From Eshraghiella sp964405265 (GTDB taxonomy: Bacteria; Bacillota; Clostridia; Lachnospirales; Lachnospiraceae), in assembly GCA_964405265.1 (NCBI GenBank), contig CAYONC010000001.1:124001-188000 (forward strand): a DNA stretch of 64,000 bases, written 5' to 3'. A program made the translations under genes and the position numbers. Numbering within the stretch: position 1 is the first letter of the stretch; each line of letters begins with the position of its first letter. The notes below the pieces were generated by a model that searched no databases, was not told where the DNA came from, and saw only the letters and a list, made by a program, of their open reading frames with translations. This document shows, piece by piece, positions 36,160 through 45,443 of this stretch.

Positions 36160-36447
36160 TTATTCTTCTACATTAACGCATAAGAATCTGAGAACGTTGT
36201 CCATGATACGAAGCTGTGAAGCAATTTCTGCCGGGAATTCAGCTACGCCGTCAACCTGGAAGAAATAATAAAAACCTTCATTCATCTTCTTAATTTCGTA
36301 AGCTAATTTTCTCTTGCCTGTCTCTTCAACCGCTGTGACTGTTCCGCCACACTTGGCAATAAGCTCCTTAACTTTCTCGATGACTGCAGTTCTGACTTCG
36401 TCCTCTGTCATTGCGCTAACAACAACTGTTAATTCGTACTTATTCAT
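36160..36447 (-). CDS. rpsF: 30S ribosomal protein S6
   Basis: 95 residues from the ATG at 36447 (MNKYELTVVVSA; AGGAGG upstream). The frame extends further upstream without a ribosome site. Core KRKLAYEIKKMNEGFYYFFQVDG. Heads the rpsF-ssb-rpsR operon; S6 often autoregulates it with S18 in Firmicutes, but I did not resolve the leader structure. Confidence 0.97.
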   Translation of the reverse strand: MNKYELTVVVSAMTEDEVRTAVIEKVKELIAKCGGTVTAVEETGKRKLAYEIKKMNEGFYYFFQVDGVAEFPAEIASQLRIMDNVLRFLCVNVEE

Positions 36448-36544
36448 GCTGTACTGCACCTCCTTCTGGTCTGTTGGCTTCTTATCCGTGTAAGAAGCAA
36501 GGATAATCAATATATCACAAATATGGATAATATCATAATATTTT

Positions 36545-36730
36545 TTATTTTGCAAGCTTTTTTATTGACTTAATGCTTTTTTCAACATTTCTTCTGGCAA
36601 TCATAATCTGATGTCCGCACCCCATACATTTAAGGCGGAAATCAGCGCCGGTTCTCAACACCTCCCATTCACTGCTTCCGCACGGATGCTTTTTTTTCAT
36701 TTGTATTATGCTTCCTGTTTCAATTTCCAT
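36545..36730 (-). CDS. DUF951 domain protein (YyzM-like)
   Basis: 61 residues from the ATG at 36730 (MEIETGSIIQMKKKHPCGSS; GGAAG upstream; a GTG at 36781 would add 17 residues). Conserved KKHPCGSSEWEVLRTGADF, CMGC: a small zinc-ribbon-like protein, usual neighbour of rpsF. Function unknown. Confidence 0.9.
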   Translation of the reverse strand: MEIETGSIIQMKKKHPCGSSEWEVLRTGADFRLKCMGCGHQIMIARRNVEKSIKSIKKLAK

Positions 36731-36785
36731 ATATTCTTCCACTCTTATCTCACGCAGAGGCTGCGTTATAATCTTTCCCACAAAC

Positions 36786-36817
36786 CAAAAATCCCGGAAA
36801 CATTCGTTTCCGGGAAT
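36786..36817 (-). terminator. Terminator of tRNA-Cys
   Basis: Minus strand TCCCGGAAAC, loop GAAT, GTTTCCGGGA, then TTTTT, immediately after the tRNA. Confidence 0.9.
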
Positions 36818-36819
36818 AG

Positions 36820-36890
36820 AGGCGAGTGACGGATTTGAACCGACGATCAGGGTGTTGCAGACCCACGCCTTACCACTTGGCTAACTCGCC
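36820..36890 (-). tRNA. tRNA-Cys (GCA)
   Basis: 71 nt. Acceptor GGCGAGT/ACTCGCC, D arm GCC...GGC, anticodon loop CTGCAAC (anticodon GCA), T loop TTCAAAT. One mismatch in the T stem (GTCGG/CCGTC). CCA is not encoded. Followed by a strong terminator. Confidence 0.95.
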
Positions 36891-36972
36891 ATATCTCTCA
36901 ACAGCTTTTACAGTATATCAGAGAAATCTGTGCAAGTCAATACATTTTTTTCACCGTTTTCATAACCCCGTA

Positions 36973-37647
36973 TCAGCCAAGAAATGACGTAACAAAATAC
37001 ATTATGGCATTCTTCTCATACAGGAATGTAAGCACCGGATTACCGTTAATATCCTCATAAACCTTCATTGCAAATTCAGTATTTCCGAATATCATGACAA
37101 TTATCATGAACAGCCAGACTAAAATAAGCCCCTGTAACAGACCGATGAACGCTCCTGCTGTCTTATTTACCCGGTTCAGAACCGGCAGTCGGCTTACAAC
37201 GTCAAGAATCATACATATAATGCTTGTAAGTGCCATTGCAACAACAAAGAATACTACATATACAATTGCCGAAAAAATTACCCCTGCAGTCTTTTCAACA
37301 ATCACGTCATTATATGCTTTTATGCCTTCATTTGCCGTTATTTCCATTCCGTCTGTAATTTTATCCCTGATTACATCCGGAAGCGGCAGCTCTGACGTAT
37401 CAATTTCTACATTCTCCTTAATAATGCCCTTTTCTTCAAGGAATTTTTCCGTTCCCGAAGCAAGCGAATCATCCCATGTGGTATTTGTTTTCAGATATTC
37501 GGCCAGCTTCGGTGCAAATGCGGACGTAAGTATTGCAACCGCTATAATCGCAAATGCTGAAAAAAGCATTTTTATAAGACCTTTTTTTATTCCTGCTAAT
37601 ACATTAACAATCAATATTATAAGTATTGACAGTAAAGTCCAGTTCAT
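36973..37647 (-). CDS. CvpA-family membrane protein
   Basis: 224 residues, four hydrophobic helices (positions about 3-20, 25-50, 125-155, 170-195). Starts MNWTLLSILIILIVNVLAGIKKGLIKMLFS, the CvpA pattern (x-D/N...GxxKGxxxxL). The large outside loop of about 70 residues between helices 2 and 3 is longer than in the E. coli protein. Role unclear; colicin V export is the historical link. Confidence 0.85.
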   Translation of the reverse strand: MNWTLLSILIILIVNVLAGIKKGLIKMLFSAFAIIAVAILTSAFAPKLAEYLKTNTTWDDSLASGTEKFLEEKGIIKENVEIDTSELPLPDVIRDKITDGMEITANEGIKAYNDVIVEKTAGVIFSAIVYVVFFVVAMALTSIICMILDVVSRLPVLNRVNKTAGAFIGLLQGLILVWLFMIIVMIFGNTEFAMKVYEDINGNPVLTFLYEKNAIMYFVTSFLG

Positions 37648-37663
37648 AATTTCACGTCTCCTG

Positions 37664-38803
37664 TTATTTAAGCTTTATTTTTCTGATGTATTCTTTATCT
37701 ATCAATATAAATTCTTTGGAATCCTGTAACGGTATAATGTCGGTAATTCCGTCATCAAACGTATAGGAAAAAATTTTCTTTCCCCTGCTGTCGGTTATCA
37801 GACATTCGCTGTCATTATACATAAGTATGCTGCTTCCCGAAAATTTATATGTGGTATATTCTCCATCGGTTTCCTTCTGCTGAACAAGTTTTCCCGACAT
37901 ATTATATACCTCAAGTATTTCCCGGTCTTCTTCCTTGTGTATTATACCGACATGGGATTTTCCCGTAAACACATATTCCGTTTCATAATCAAAAGTTATT
38001 TTCTTCACTAACTTCGGATATTCCACCATTGAAAAAATACTGAGGGATTTTTCCGATACAGCAATCACCGTTGAATCATCAACAAAGCGTACACATCCCA
38101 CAATTTCATTACCATAATCAAATCCGCCGACAACTCTCTCATTCTCATTCTGTCCGACCTCATTAAAGTTATAAAACACAACGCTCGTTGACAGCTCTGT
38201 TCCGTTGATTCCCGTAAATGCAGCCGCCAGTTTCTCACCGTCTTTTGAAACGGATATACTGACAGGCACTCCGTCCATCTCTATGGTTTTCTTAATTGTG
38301 TAGATTTTTTCACCGTTTACGCTGTACATACTGACGTACTCGGCATTTTTATCTTCAAGTATGACCGCCACATATCCGTCTCCGGCAACCGATATCTGAA
38401 GTATGGGAAGTGCGGTGATAATCTCCGTAATATATCCGTCGCCATCATAGGTATATATTTTATTTCCGTTTATGTCTGCTATGGCAAGATACCTGCCGCT
38501 GCTTTCCACAGACATATTATTTATTTCATATGTACTGTTCCACAAAGCTTCGCCGTCATCATTGAATGACGCTATCCCGTCCTTGCTGCATCTTACGGTT
38601 TTTCCGGCGAAATATACGTATTCCACATATCCGTTATCATTGCGGCGTATCCTGCTTTCTGTTTTATAAGAATCATAAGCGGCATGTCTTTTTACCGAAC
38701 AAATTATTATTATTGCAATAATAACCATCGCAGCAATTATTATTGCAGCTTTTTTTCTGCCGTTTGAATTTTTATCCCTGCGATATTGCCTTTCCTCTGT
38801 CAA
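37664..38803 (-). CDS. Membrane-anchored beta-propeller protein, DUF5711-like
   Basis: 379 residues. Cytoplasmic basic start, one membrane helix (AAIIIAAMVIIAIIIICSV, about 19-37), then repeated beta-strand blades with GEALWNSTYEI, GDGYVAVILEDKNAEYVSMYSVNGEK and similar. Extracellular propeller presumably binding a protein or wall ligand. Clustered with LysM and CvpA genes, suggesting a cell-envelope role. Confidence 0.75.
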   Translation of the reverse strand: MTEERQYRRDKNSNGRKKAAIIIAAMVIIAIIIICSVKRHAAYDSYKTESRIRRNDNGYVEYVYFAGKTVRCSKDGIASFNDDGEALWNSTYEINNMSVESSGRYLAIADINGNKIYTYDGDGYITEIITALPILQISVAGDGYVAVILEDKNAEYVSMYSVNGEKIYTIKKTIEMDGVPVSISVSKDGEKLAAAFTGINGTELSTSVVFYNFNEVGQNENERVVGGFDYGNEIVGCVRFVDDSTVIAVSEKSLSIFSMVEYPKLVKKITFDYETEYVFTGKSHVGIIHKEEDREILEVYNMSGKLVQQKETDGEYTTYKFSGSSILMYNDSECLITDSRGKKIFSYTFDDGITDIIPLQDSKEFILIDKEYIRKIKLK

Positions 38804-38819
38804 ATTAGTATCTTCCCTT

Positions 38820-39746
38820 CTATCGCTTCGGAATCCTGAGACGTATTCCCGGAAGGAGTTCTCCGAAGTTCACATCCGGATTGGCGTCACGTATCGCCTG
38901 CACATACTCATTACTCTGGACACCGTATACGCTCTGGCATATTCCGTAAAGGCTGTCACCTGCTTTAACCTCGTAATATGTATACGGATCTTCCGTCGGT
39001 GCTTCCGTTGTAGGTGCTTCCGTTGCAGGTGCTTCCGTTGCAGGTGTTTCTGTTGTAGGTGTTTCTGTTGTAGGTGCTTCCGTTGTAGGTGCTTCCGTTG
39101 TAACGTCTCCTGTTGCTTCCTCTACCGGTGTTTTGGTAGGGCCATCCGTTTCCCTGTCTGCAACCTGACCGGTTGCCTCCTGTACCTTGTCCTTAACCTT
39201 ATCATAACTGTTGATACTGTTAATTCCTATTACCAGCACAACGATTATCAGCAGCATACAGAATCCGTATATCAGACTGAGGTTGATTCGGGTGCTCCTT
39301 GGCACTCCGCCCTTGTCATTAACCAGCTGTCTGTATCTTCCTGATGCCTCATCCGTATCTTCACGGCGTGCCACGTGTTCATCCCTTACCTCTGACAGGT
39401 AATTCTGCATGGCTTCATTGCGTTCAAAATAAACACTGTATCCTTCTGCCTTCCGGAGTCCCTGACGCCCCTTTTCATATACGGCCTCGCTTCCGCTGTC
39501 AGGGTTCATGAGTATAAAAATATTATCCTCGCTCCCAAAACTGCTCTTGTCCGCCCTGTTGATTATATCCATATGCTCATCGGTTATTGCAGTTGAGTTA
39601 AGATACCAGCCCACAATCCTCATGTCAGGAAAGAACCTTCCTGCAATGCTGTTGGCAATAGGCCATGTCTCTTCCGTAAATGCAATTCGGTCAGTAAATA
39701 CCGCCGCATTGGTTACCTCTACGGCTCCGCGTACGAAAACCAGCAC
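38820..39746 (-). CDS. Membrane-anchored LysM protein with TEAP repeat linker; true start probably upstream at a non-AUG codon
   Basis: 308 residues from the GTG at 39746, but the frame continues upstream with protein-like codons (RRYGQEKGKRRIYIEDYVYS) to 39959. A GGAGG lies at about 39967-39963, followed in frame only by ATT (39959), GTC and ATA (39953), giving 377-379 residues. Order: cytoplasmic domain about 230 residues, membrane helix LIYGFCMLLIIVVLVIGI, Thr/Pro/Glu linker (TTEAPTTEAPTTETP...), C-terminal LysM (YYEVKAGDSLYGICQSVYG). LysM binds peptidoglycan. First gene of a run LysM-DUF5711-CvpA. Confidence 0.82.
   Translation of the reverse strand: MLVFVRGAVEVTNAAVFTDRIAFTEETWPIANSIAGRFFPDMRIVGWYLNSTAITDEHMDIINRADKSSFGSEDNIFILMNPDSGSEAVYEKGRQGLRKAEGYSVYFERNEAMQNYLSEVRDEHVARREDTDEASGRYRQLVNDKGGVPRSTRINLSLIYGFCMLLIIVVLVIGINSINSYDKVKDKVQEATGQVADRETDGPTKTPVEEATGDVTTEAPTTEAPTTETPTTETPATEAPATEAPTTEAPTEDPYTYYEVKAGDSLYGICQSVYGVQSNEYVQAIRDANPDVNFGELLPGIRLRIPKR
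38996..39109. repeat. 15-bp tandem repeat encoding TEAPT linker
   Basis: About seven copies of GTAGGTGCTTCCGTT-like units, coding for T-E-A/T-P-T/A repeats in the LysM protein. Copy number may vary between strains. Confidence 0.9.
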
Positions 39747-39959
39747 TTTGTCTTTTTCTTTTCTGATTTCTCCTAAAAGCAGACCTGTTAATCCTTCGTC
39801 ATATTCATCCTGCCTCAGGCTCTTTATAAAAGAATAGACGTAGTCCTCTATATAAATTCTTCTTTTCCCTTTTTCCTGTCCATACCGTCTGATATTCTCC
39901 GGTAAACCTTCGACGGATTTATCTGATGATTTATTACTGTATATAATTTCTATGACAAT

Positions 39960-40166
39960 ACACCTCCGTTTAAAAACAATATCTTCTTTTCACTCTATCA
40001 CATAATACTCTGTTATTCTATCATTTTCTTATCAGAAAATCATCTTTTTTTTGACAGCCTGTTTTTTCTGTCTTATTCTGTCTGAAAATTCATAACATAA
40101 ATAAAAAGGTTTTTACATATACTCTACGTAGCAGTTTAGTATCTGTCATCAGAAAGAAGGAATGTT
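39960..40166. promoter_or_regulatory. Divergent promoter region, LysM gene / yyaC
   Basis: 207 bases without a gene. Upstream of yyaC a weak sporulation-type promoter can be drawn: ACATAA, 15 bases, CATATAC (about 40094-40121), resembling sigma-F/G sites. No sigma-A consensus is better placed for yyaC. Confidence 0.35.
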
Positions 40167-40754
40167 ATGTTAAAAACCCGTCCGAAAGTATTTTACTTTA
40201 ATTCCGACCTTAGAAAAAGCTCTTATCTTTTAAAAGAACAGCTGATAAAAATGTTTTATGAACACAATCTGATTGAAAAGGATGTCATTCTCCTGTGCAT
40301 CGGAAGTGACCGTTCTACCGGCGACAGTCTCGGCCCCCTTGTCGGTCACAAGCTTTCCTGCAACCCGCTGCCTCAGATCACTGTCTACGGAACCCTGGAT
40401 GATCCGGTTCATGCTGCTAATCTGAAAAACAAAATATCCATAATAGAACAGAACCATTATATGCCTTTTATCATTGCAGTTGATGCTTCACTGGGTACAA
40501 TGGAGCACGTGGGATATATAACGGTCAGTGATGGTCCTCTTCACCCCGGACTGGGTGTCAATAAAACCCTGCCCGGCATAGGTGATATGCATATTACAGG
40601 CATAGTCAATTTTTCCGGCATGATGGAGTCGCTTCTCCTTCAGACCACAAGACTTTCAAGAGTAATGCTGCTTGCCGATCTCATAAGCCGGAGTATACGT
40701 GCCGGTTTCATTGAATATATGAATCTGTCTGTTCAGTCATACTCATCAGATTAG
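40167..40754 (+). CDS. yyaC: Spore protease YyaC (DUF1256)
   Basis: 195 residues; AGAAGGA before the ATG. Motifs LLCIGSDRSTGDSLGPLVG, YGTLDDPVHAANL, AVDASLG and GVNKTLPGIGDMHITGIVN are those of the germination-protease-like YyaC family. Its presence argues that the organism belongs to a spore-forming lineage. Confidence 0.93.
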   Translation: MLKTRPKVFYFNSDLRKSSYLLKEQLIKMFYEHNLIEKDVILLCIGSDRSTGDSLGPLVGHKLSCNPLPQITVYGTLDDPVHAANLKNKISIIEQNHYMPFIIAVDASLGTMEHVGYITVSDGPLHPGLGVNKTLPGIGDMHITGIVNFSGMMESLLLQTTRLSRVMLLADLISRSIRAGFIEYMNLSVQSYSSD

Positions 40755-40766
40755 CTGATAACAACA

Positions 40767-40817
40767 AAAATTGTGTCTCTTCATAACCGGCATACGATTA
40801 TGAGGCGACACAATTTT
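40767..40817. terminator. Bidirectional terminator yyaC / coiled-coil gene
   Basis: AAAATTGTGTC ... GACACAATTTT with an inner CATAA/TTATG pair; A and T on the outer sides. Confidence 0.75.
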
Positions 40818-40824
40818 ATATGAA

Positions 40825-41934
40825 TTATTCCGTTTTCATTATCTCTATTGCTTCCGAGACATTTGATGCCTTTCCGGACTCGATTATCTCAATGAGTCTG
40901 TCTATTTTAGCCGCGTTGGTATAATCCCTGCCGATATATGACTCGTACTCTGACGAGATTTTAAGCCCTGTCTGCTTTACAACCTCTTCCATTTCCTCCC
41001 TGCGGTTTACGGTTTCCCTGTAACGTTCTTCCATCTCCTGTATTCTCGGCAGCTCCTTATTCTCAATTTCGCTGATGATTGTTGCCTTGATATTTTCATC
41101 AAAATTAAGAAGTGCAGCTTCCTTTTCTTCATTTATTCTGCGTATTTCATTCTCTGCCGCATGGATTTTGTCATCATATTCTCCAAGTCCGTACATATCC
41201 TCGTTCTTGTCTTTCCGTATGGCTCTTGCTATTTTCTTAATCTGTCTGTTATTACCTGCCACACGGTCCCTGAGCTGTCTTATTTCCCTTAATTTTTCTT
41301 CATTCCTGCCTCTGGTTCTTTTGTAAATAATAATATATACAAAACAACAGAATACTATTACAACAAAATATATTATGGCAAGCATCATGATTGCCGTAAC
41401 TCTTTTTTCCTGATCAATCGGAAGAAGCGCATATATTCCTCCCGGAAGGATTAAGAACATAAGTATTACCATTAATGCACACAGCATTACTTCGCCGAAG
41501 CCTTTTGTAAAGTATAACGAAAAGTAAAACGATGTTCCGCAGAATTTTGGAAGTCTTGCACCCTTCAGTTCGGTTCTTATATTACCTTTAATTTCCTTAT
41601 TCTGAACGCTGAGGTCCGCTGTTTCTTCCGTTATACGTTCCTTTACGCCCTTTTCCTTGGCCCTTCCCCTCTTATTCTTAACCTTCTTGAGCTTTCCTTC
41701 TTCCTTGTTCATCTCCGCATCATACTTGGCTGCAACCTGCGCCCTTCTGTACTTTACGGTAGAGTCAATTTCATCCTTGAGATTCTTTTTATTAAGTGAA
41801 AGTTCCTTCTCAAGTCTTTTTTCTTCTATTATGGTAAGTTCAGCCTGATTACGGGCATTAATGTTATTCTCAACAATATCTCGAAATTCCCTTAAACTGT
41901 CAGTATCTCCCTGCAGAATATTCTTATTCTCCAA
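40825..41934 (-). CDS. Membrane protein with two flanking coiled coils, unknown
   Basis: 369 residues. Highly charged coiled coil (about 20-125), two central membrane helices (GEVMLCALMVILMFLILPGG; AIIYFVVIVFCCFVYIIIY), second coiled coil (about 210-340). Both coils are cytoplasmic if the helices form a hairpin, giving a tethered V shape. I recognise no family. It could be a scaffold or a stress-related membrane organiser. Confidence 0.7.
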   Translation of the reverse strand: MENKNILQGDTDSLREFRDIVENNINARNQAELTIIEEKRLEKELSLNKKNLKDEIDSTVKYRRAQVAAKYDAEMNKEEGKLKKVKNKRGRAKEKGVKERITEETADLSVQNKEIKGNIRTELKGARLPKFCGTSFYFSLYFTKGFGEVMLCALMVILMFLILPGGIYALLPIDQEKRVTAIMMLAIIYFVVIVFCCFVYIIIYKRTRGRNEEKLREIRQLRDRVAGNNRQIKKIARAIRKDKNEDMYGLGEYDDKIHAAENEIRRINEEKEAALLNFDENIKATIISEIENKELPRIQEMEERYRETVNRREEMEEVVKQTGLKISSEYESYIGRDYTNAAKIDRLIEIIESGKASNVSEAIEIMKTE

Positions 41935-42006
41935 TGCAACTGCCTCCCATGTCGTATTTATTAATATTATAAAACAACATGTCTGTCATAACAAGTATTT
42001 TATAAG

Positions 42007-42034
42007 TTGACTTTTGATTTAAATATAGTATAGA
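42007..42034 (+). promoter_or_regulatory. Sigma-A promoter of the 89-residue ORF
   Basis: TTGACT, 16 bases, TATAGA; the ATG follows 34 bases later. An AAAGGA motif precedes the start. Confidence 0.6.
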
Positions 42035-42067
42035 CTGTTTTTATAAAAATTTGCAAAGGATGCTTTT

Positions 42068-42337
42068 ATGTTTCGTATATGGTTCAAAATTTTCAATGAC
42101 ACTCATATGGTTAATGATACGGTAATTATTAATGACACACCCGATATGAGCCGTACGTCCAAGGTATTTGATGCCCTTGAAAGGGCGTGTAGCTCATTTG
42201 ATATTTCCGTTCCAATCTGGCTCGACAAATCAATTACCGAATTTCAGCGTCATGACAGAGTCAGATTTTATCAGGATAATTTTATTGAACAGATTAATTT
42301 CGATTATCTTGAAATGCACGTTATTGAAGAGGACTGA
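42068..42337 (+). CDS. Small conserved protein, unknown
   Basis: 89 residues, MFRIWFKIFNDTHMVNDTVI at the start, acidic end EMHVIEED, no membrane segment. It has its own promoter and ribosome site. Its 3' end overlaps the convergent dehydrogenase gene by 17 bases. No family recognised; codon use and promoter support a real gene. Confidence 0.7.
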   Translation: MFRIWFKIFNDTHMVNDTVIINDTPDMSRTSKVFDALERACSSFDISVPIWLDKSITEFQRHDRVRFYQDNFIEQINFDYLEMHVIEED

Positions 42338-43286
42338 CAACATTTCTTACGCCGCCTTTTAAGTATGTCCTCAGATTTTCGGTAACCTCCCTGACAAGTC
42401 TTTCCCTTGCTTCCACGCTCGCCCATGCTATGTGCGGCGTCATTACAATCCTGTCTTTATTCGTAATGTTCATCAATGCACCATCCGGTTTTAACGGCTC
42501 GTTTATAAATACGTCAAGTCCTGCTCCTGCAATTATTCCGTTATCAAGCGCCCATGCAAGTGCTTCTTCATCCGCAATCTGACCTCTTCCGACATTAATA
42601 AAATATGCCGTTTTTTTCATTTTTGCAAAATTCTTCCTGTCCATAAGCCCTTTTGTTCTTTCGGTAAGCGGTGCATGTACGGATATAATATCTGATTCCT
42701 TCAACAGCTCATCCAGCTCAACACGTTCATAATCATCATTAGCATTTCTGCCGCTTGTTGAATAATAAATTACCCTGCAGCCGAATGCCTTAGCCAGAGC
42801 AGCAACCGATTTTCCTATTTCTCCGAGTCCGATTATTCCCCATACATGTCCGTCAAGCTCAATAAAGGATTTTTCAAGATATGTAAACAGGCTTCCCCTG
42901 GAATACCCGCCGCTTTTAATATAATTATCATAATATTCCATGTGCTCCATTACGGAAAAAAGCAATGCAAAGGTATGCTGTGCAACCGCTGCGGTTGAAT
43001 ATCCTTTTACGTTGGTAACCGTAATTCCTTTCCGGGCTGCATATTCCAAATCAATATTATTGGTTCCCGTTGCGGTCACTCCGATATATCTTAGCTTTTC
43101 TGCCGCATCAATTTCTGCTTTTCCCATTACGACTTTATTGCATATTACTGCTTCTGCTCCGGAAATCCGCTCTGCAGTTTCTTCCGCCGCCGTCGTATCA
43201 TATTCAGTAAGCTCACCAAGCTTTCTGATTTCCGTAAGGTCACAGTCCGGTCCGAGTGTTTTTTTATCAAGTATTACTATTTTCAT
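42321..43286 (-). CDS. D-2-hydroxyacid dehydrogenase
   Basis: 321 residues. Rossmann motif WGIIGLGEIGKSVA near 150-165; catalytic trio Arg in FINVGRGQIADEEAL, Glu in VFINEPL and His in MTPHIAWAS. Hydroxypyruvate/glycerate-type (members carry VKGYSTAAVAQHTFAL). Reduces a 2-keto acid with NAD(P)H; exact substrate open. Confidence 0.9.
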   Translation of the reverse strand: MKIVILDKKTLGPDCDLTEIRKLGELTEYDTTAAEETAERISGAEAVICNKVVMGKAEIDAAEKLRYIGVTATGTNNIDLEYAARKGITVTNVKGYSTAAVAQHTFALLFSVMEHMEYYDNYIKSGGYSRGSLFTYLEKSFIELDGHVWGIIGLGEIGKSVAALAKAFGCRVIYYSTSGRNANDDYERVELDELLKESDIISVHAPLTERTKGLMDRKNFAKMKKTAYFINVGRGQIADEEALAWALDNGIIAGAGLDVFINEPLKPDGALMNITNKDRIVMTPHIAWASVEARERLVREVTENLRTYLKGGVRNVVSPLQ

Positions 43287-43302
43287 GGTATTCTCCGATT
43301 AA

Positions 43303-43340
43303 AACATAATCCGCCGGAACATCTTCACATTCCGGCGGAC
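43303..43340 (-). terminator. Terminator of pgi
   Basis: Minus strand TCCGCCGGAA, loop, TTCCGGCGGA, then a T-rich tail (TTATGTTTT). Confidence 0.85.
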
Positions 43341-43349
43341 TCATTTTCT

Positions 43350-44702
43350 TTATTTTTCAAGTCTTGCAAGTATTTCTGCTCTTTCTTTTTCATATCCCGG
43401 TTTGCCTAAGAGTGCAAACATATTTTTCTTATAGCTTTCAACTCCCGGCTGATTAAACGGATTAACGCCAAGAATATATCCGCTTATACCGCAGGCAAAT
43501 TCATAGAAATAGAACAGCTCACCGAGATAAAACTCATTCTGCTCCGGAATGCTGACCATAAGATTTGGCACACTGCCATCCGTATGTGCGACAATTACAC
43601 CATTCATGGCACTCTTATTAACAAAGTCCACTGTTCTTCCGGCAAGATAATTAAGCCCGTCAAGGTCTGTCGATTCCTGACCGATTACAAGCTCGGTTTT
43701 AACCTTTTCAACATTCATTACGGTCTCAAACATCATTCTTGTACCATCCTGAATGAACTGTCCGAGCGAATGAAGGTCTGTTGTAAAATCACACGCTGCC
43801 GGGAATATTCCCTTGTTGTCCTTTCCCTCGCTTTCACCGAACAGCTGCTTCCACCATTCTCCGATATAATGAAGGGACGGCTCGTAATTGGCAACAATTT
43901 CCACGTTCTTGCCCTTTCTCAGAAGATTATTCCTTACAGCCGCATACAGCATCGCATCATTCTCTTCAAATTCTGATTCCAAAGCAAGCCTTCTTCCCTC
44001 AGCAGCACCTGCCATAAGGCTGTCAATGTCCGCTCCGCTTACCGCTATCGGCAAAAGCCCCACTGCCGTAAGTACTGAAAAACGTCCGCCGACATCATCA
44101 GGCACAACAAATGTTGCATATCCCTCTTCATCAGCCAGATTTTTAAGTGCTCCCTTGGCTTTATCCGTTGTTGCATATATCCTCTTAACGGCTTCATCAT
44201 GTCCGTACTTTTTCTCTAACATTTCCTTAAAAATGCGGAATGCTATTGCAGGCTCCGTCGTCGTTCCTGACTTGGAAATAATATTTACCGAAAAATCCCT
44301 ATTGCCGATAACATCTATGAGTCCGGCTATATATGTACTGCTTATGTTATTACCGACGTAATATATCTCCGGCGTTCCGCGGTCTTCCTTAGTAAGATTG
44401 TTATAAAAGCCGTGACGCAGAAATTCAATTGCAGCTCTTGCCCCGAGATATGAACCGCCGATTCCGATTACAACAAGAACATCCGAATCTTCCTGTATCT
44501 TTCTGGCTGCCGATTTGATTGCGGCAAACTCTTCCTTATCATAGTTAACCGGAAGATCTATCCAGCCGATGTAATCATTGCCTGCTCCTGTTCCCGATAC
44601 AAGAAGCTCCTTTGCATCATATGCAAGTTTCTTCATATATTCCATTTCGTGAGGTGCTATAAATCCCGCTGCTTTCGAGTAATCAAATGTAATCTTCGAC
44701 AT
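43350..44702 (-). CDS. pgi: Glucose-6-phosphate isomerase
   Basis: 450 residues, the compact Firmicute form. VVIGIGGSYLGARAAIEFL, SKSGTTTEPAIAFRIF, DVGGRFSVLTAVGLLPIAVSG, QFIQDGTRMMFETV and the final GKPGYEKERAEI. Central glycolytic/gluconeogenic isomerase. Monocistronic by context. Confidence 0.98.
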   Translation of the reverse strand: MSKITFDYSKAAGFIAPHEMEYMKKLAYDAKELLVSGTGAGNDYIGWIDLPVNYDKEEFAAIKSAARKIQEDSDVLVVIGIGGSYLGARAAIEFLRHGFYNNLTKEDRGTPEIYYVGNNISSTYIAGLIDVIGNRDFSVNIISKSGTTTEPAIAFRIFKEMLEKKYGHDEAVKRIYATTDKAKGALKNLADEEGYATFVVPDDVGGRFSVLTAVGLLPIAVSGADIDSLMAGAAEGRRLALESEFEENDAMLYAAVRNNLLRKGKNVEIVANYEPSLHYIGEWWKQLFGESEGKDNKGIFPAACDFTTDLHSLGQFIQDGTRMMFETVMNVEKVKTELVIGQESTDLDGLNYLAGRTVDFVNKSAMNGVIVAHTDGSVPNLMVSIPEQNEFYLGELFYFYEFACGISGYILGVNPFNQPGVESYKKNMFALLGKPGYEKERAEILARLEK

Positions 44703-44770
44703 TATCCCATTCTCCTTTGTTCACAATTTTTCCAAAACCTATATAATTATAGTAAACTTTTTATATTAAA

Positions 44771-45352
44771 TCAACCTAAATATTCTCTCAGGATATCATC
44801 TATTATTCTTTTTTCTTCCTCCGTAAATCCTTTTTTTACGGATTGCTCCTCTCTGTTGCAGAATTTATTCTGTTCGGCTTCATCCGTTGCCGCCACGAAC
44901 CTGTTTTCAAAATAGTCCACTATATTGCGGAGTATCTTTTTCCGTTTCGCCGGCACATCCGTCATTCTCTTAAGCCCGCTTATTACATACATTGCAAGAA
45001 AACCCATAAGAAGAAAATACATTGCATTATCCTTATGCATGAATGCTCCCGCAACAGCCGTAATAACACATATTCCGCTGCACACGGATATGATTTTTTC
45101 ATAAACGGATATACTGAGTCCGTGAGAAGTATATCTGTCCATGTATTTTCCGGCAAAAGCCTCTGTATTGTGTATCTCACGGCCTATTCTCATGCAGTTT
45201 TTATATCTGAGCTTCATCTGCTTTAAAAATCCGTTATCCGTATCATCCATGTCCTCAGTCTCCCGTATGAGATTCCTCATGCATCCGGTCAGAACGGCAT
45301 TAATTCCTATTCCGGCAAGAAATGTTCCGGCAATAATCATAAAGTATATCAT
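44771..45352 (-). CDS. Membrane protein, unknown
   Basis: 193 residues. N-terminal helix (MIYFMIIAGTFLAGIGINAVL), soluble stretch, two adjacent helices (VYEKIISVCSGICVITAVAGAFMH; MYFLLMGFLAMYVISGL), charged C-terminus (EEQSVKKGFTEEEKRIIDDILREYLG). Ala of YFENRF region resembles TadB-like neighbours only loosely. No family recognised. Confidence 0.65.
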   Translation of the reverse strand: MIYFMIIAGTFLAGIGINAVLTGCMRNLIRETEDMDDTDNGFLKQMKLRYKNCMRIGREIHNTEAFAGKYMDRYTSHGLSISVYEKIISVCSGICVITAVAGAFMHKDNAMYFLLMGFLAMYVISGLKRMTDVPAKRKKILRNIVDYFENRFVAATDEAEQNKFCNREEQSVKKGFTEEEKRIIDDILREYLG

Positions 45353-45443
45353 ATGCTCCCTCCAAATTTAGTTATGCACAGATTATACATTCCTGCCGGC
45401 ATTATATACAGCTGTTTTCATCGACGAATTATTACATGATATT

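Noticed and set aside
38996..39109. CRISPR-like short repeats
   Set aside because: A contiguous 15-bp tandem repeat in frame in the LysM gene without spacers.
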